32,531 nt of DNA from Oscillospiraceae bacterium (lineage in GTDB: Bacteria > Bacillota > Clostridia > Oscillospirales > Ruminococcaceae), in NCBI GenBank assembly GCA_018110905.1, contig JAGBAZ010000001.1, positions 1 through 32,531 of the forward strand. The letters are read 5' to 3'. The translations under genes were made by a program, and so were the position numbers. Shown piece by piece: positions 32,396-32,531 of this stretch (the first letter of the stretch is position 1; the number at the start of each line of letters is the position of its first letter). The notes beneath the pieces are model-generated. The model was not told the DNA's origin. It saw only the letters and a list, made by a program, of their open reading frames with translations, and searched no databases.

Positions 32396-32531
32396 GTTGC
32401 CTTTAGGCTTAACAAAACCCCTGGTTCTGCCAGGGGTCAATAAAAAGCCTTGGCAAAAATAAAACCTCTATGCTACGATGATGATGGTTTGGCGACCGCA
32501 TCACAAAAAGTAGCAAGGAGGTTTTAGACAA
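32396..32531 (+). mobile_element. Left end of an IS200/IS605-type insertion sequence; transposase lies beyond the window
   Basis: Two features match the IS200 group: a subterminal hairpin, ACCCCTGG (32417-32424) with CCAGGGGT (32430-32437) around TTCTG, and a longer RNA-type hairpin that hides a strong ribosome binding site just before the window ends. The exact left boundary is set by inference; elements of this family lack terminal inverted repeats. There is no reading frame for the transposase in view. This 209-base stretch after 32322 holds nothing else. Confidence 0.55.
32461..32525 (+). promoter_or_regulatory. Hairpin that sequesters the transposase ribosome binding site
   Basis: AAAACCTC (32461-32468) pairs with GAGGTTTT (32518-32525), and GCTAC (32472-32476) with GTAGC (32510-32514). 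The SD GGAGG at 32517-32521 is inside the stem. Inner GATG/CATC and GGT/ACC pairs extend it. This matches the IS200 mechanism that limits transposase translation. Confidence 0.6.

Noticed and set aside
1..32531. CRISPR array, prophage, rRNA operon
   Set aside because: No repeat-spacer pattern, no phage structural genes, and no rRNA-like sequence were seen.

Overview
The window looks like a chromosomal segment from an anaerobic, endospore-forming member of the Bacillota, class Clostridia (Oscillospiraceae/Ruminococcaceae-like). The support is a SpoIIR sporulation gene, a K+-dependent membrane pyrophosphatase, a small alarmone synthetase of the RelQ type, DUF4367 anti-sigma and YitT proteins, strong AGGAGG-type ribosome binding sites, AT-rich spacers with SigA-like promoters, and compact A-tract/T-tract terminators. 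No phage, CRISPR array or integrative element is visible. The only mobile-element signal is the left end of an IS200/IS605-type element at the right edge. Gene identities come from reading motifs, not from database searches.

Layout, left to right. (1) 1-975: tail of a small membrane/zinc-ribbon type protein and a TPM-domain membrane protein. (2) 974-3176, minus: a B12-binding radical SAM protein that appears to lack a canonical start codon, overlapping a nitroreductase. (3) 3212-7752, plus: Sfp-type phosphopantetheinyl transferase, RlmI-type rRNA methyltransferase, two tandem YitT proteins and a WYL regulator. (4) 7751-8107, minus: a MazF toxin with no adjacent antitoxin. (5) 8268-11096, plus: miaB, a YlbF-family protein with a cysteine-rich tail, deoC and a zinc-ribbon protein. 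(6) 11142-13690: divergent RelQ-like synthetase and an ECF sigma/anti-sigma pair, with a perfect 24-bp palindrome between them. (7) 13740-24991, all minus: hppA; spoIIR; an operon PHP protein - AsnC regulator - aminotransferase - IspE/YbaK fusion; and a heterodimeric ABC exporter with a phosphodiesterase-like gene. (8) 25050-27213, minus: a lipoprotein metallophosphoesterase and a VanY-like carboxypeptidase whose upstream region has 11-bp-periodic TTAAGA repeats. (9) 27341-32322: tRNA-Thr/tRNA-Tyr, an alpha/beta hydrolase and msrA, two minus-strand membrane protein genes divergent from a TetR regulator with paired operators, and an M32 carboxypeptidase. (10) 32323-32531: noncoding, with a hairpin and the IS200-like left end.

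Most of the content is housekeeping. The most unusual items are the IspE-YbaK (tRNA-editing domain) fusion, the nested small gene at the 3' end of a membrane-protein gene, a PHP-family protein missing several metal ligands, the radical SAM gene without a normal start codon, the Cys-tailed YlbF protein next to MiaB, and several uncharacterised operator-like repeats. I found no clear multi-gene defence or biosynthetic system that I would call new.
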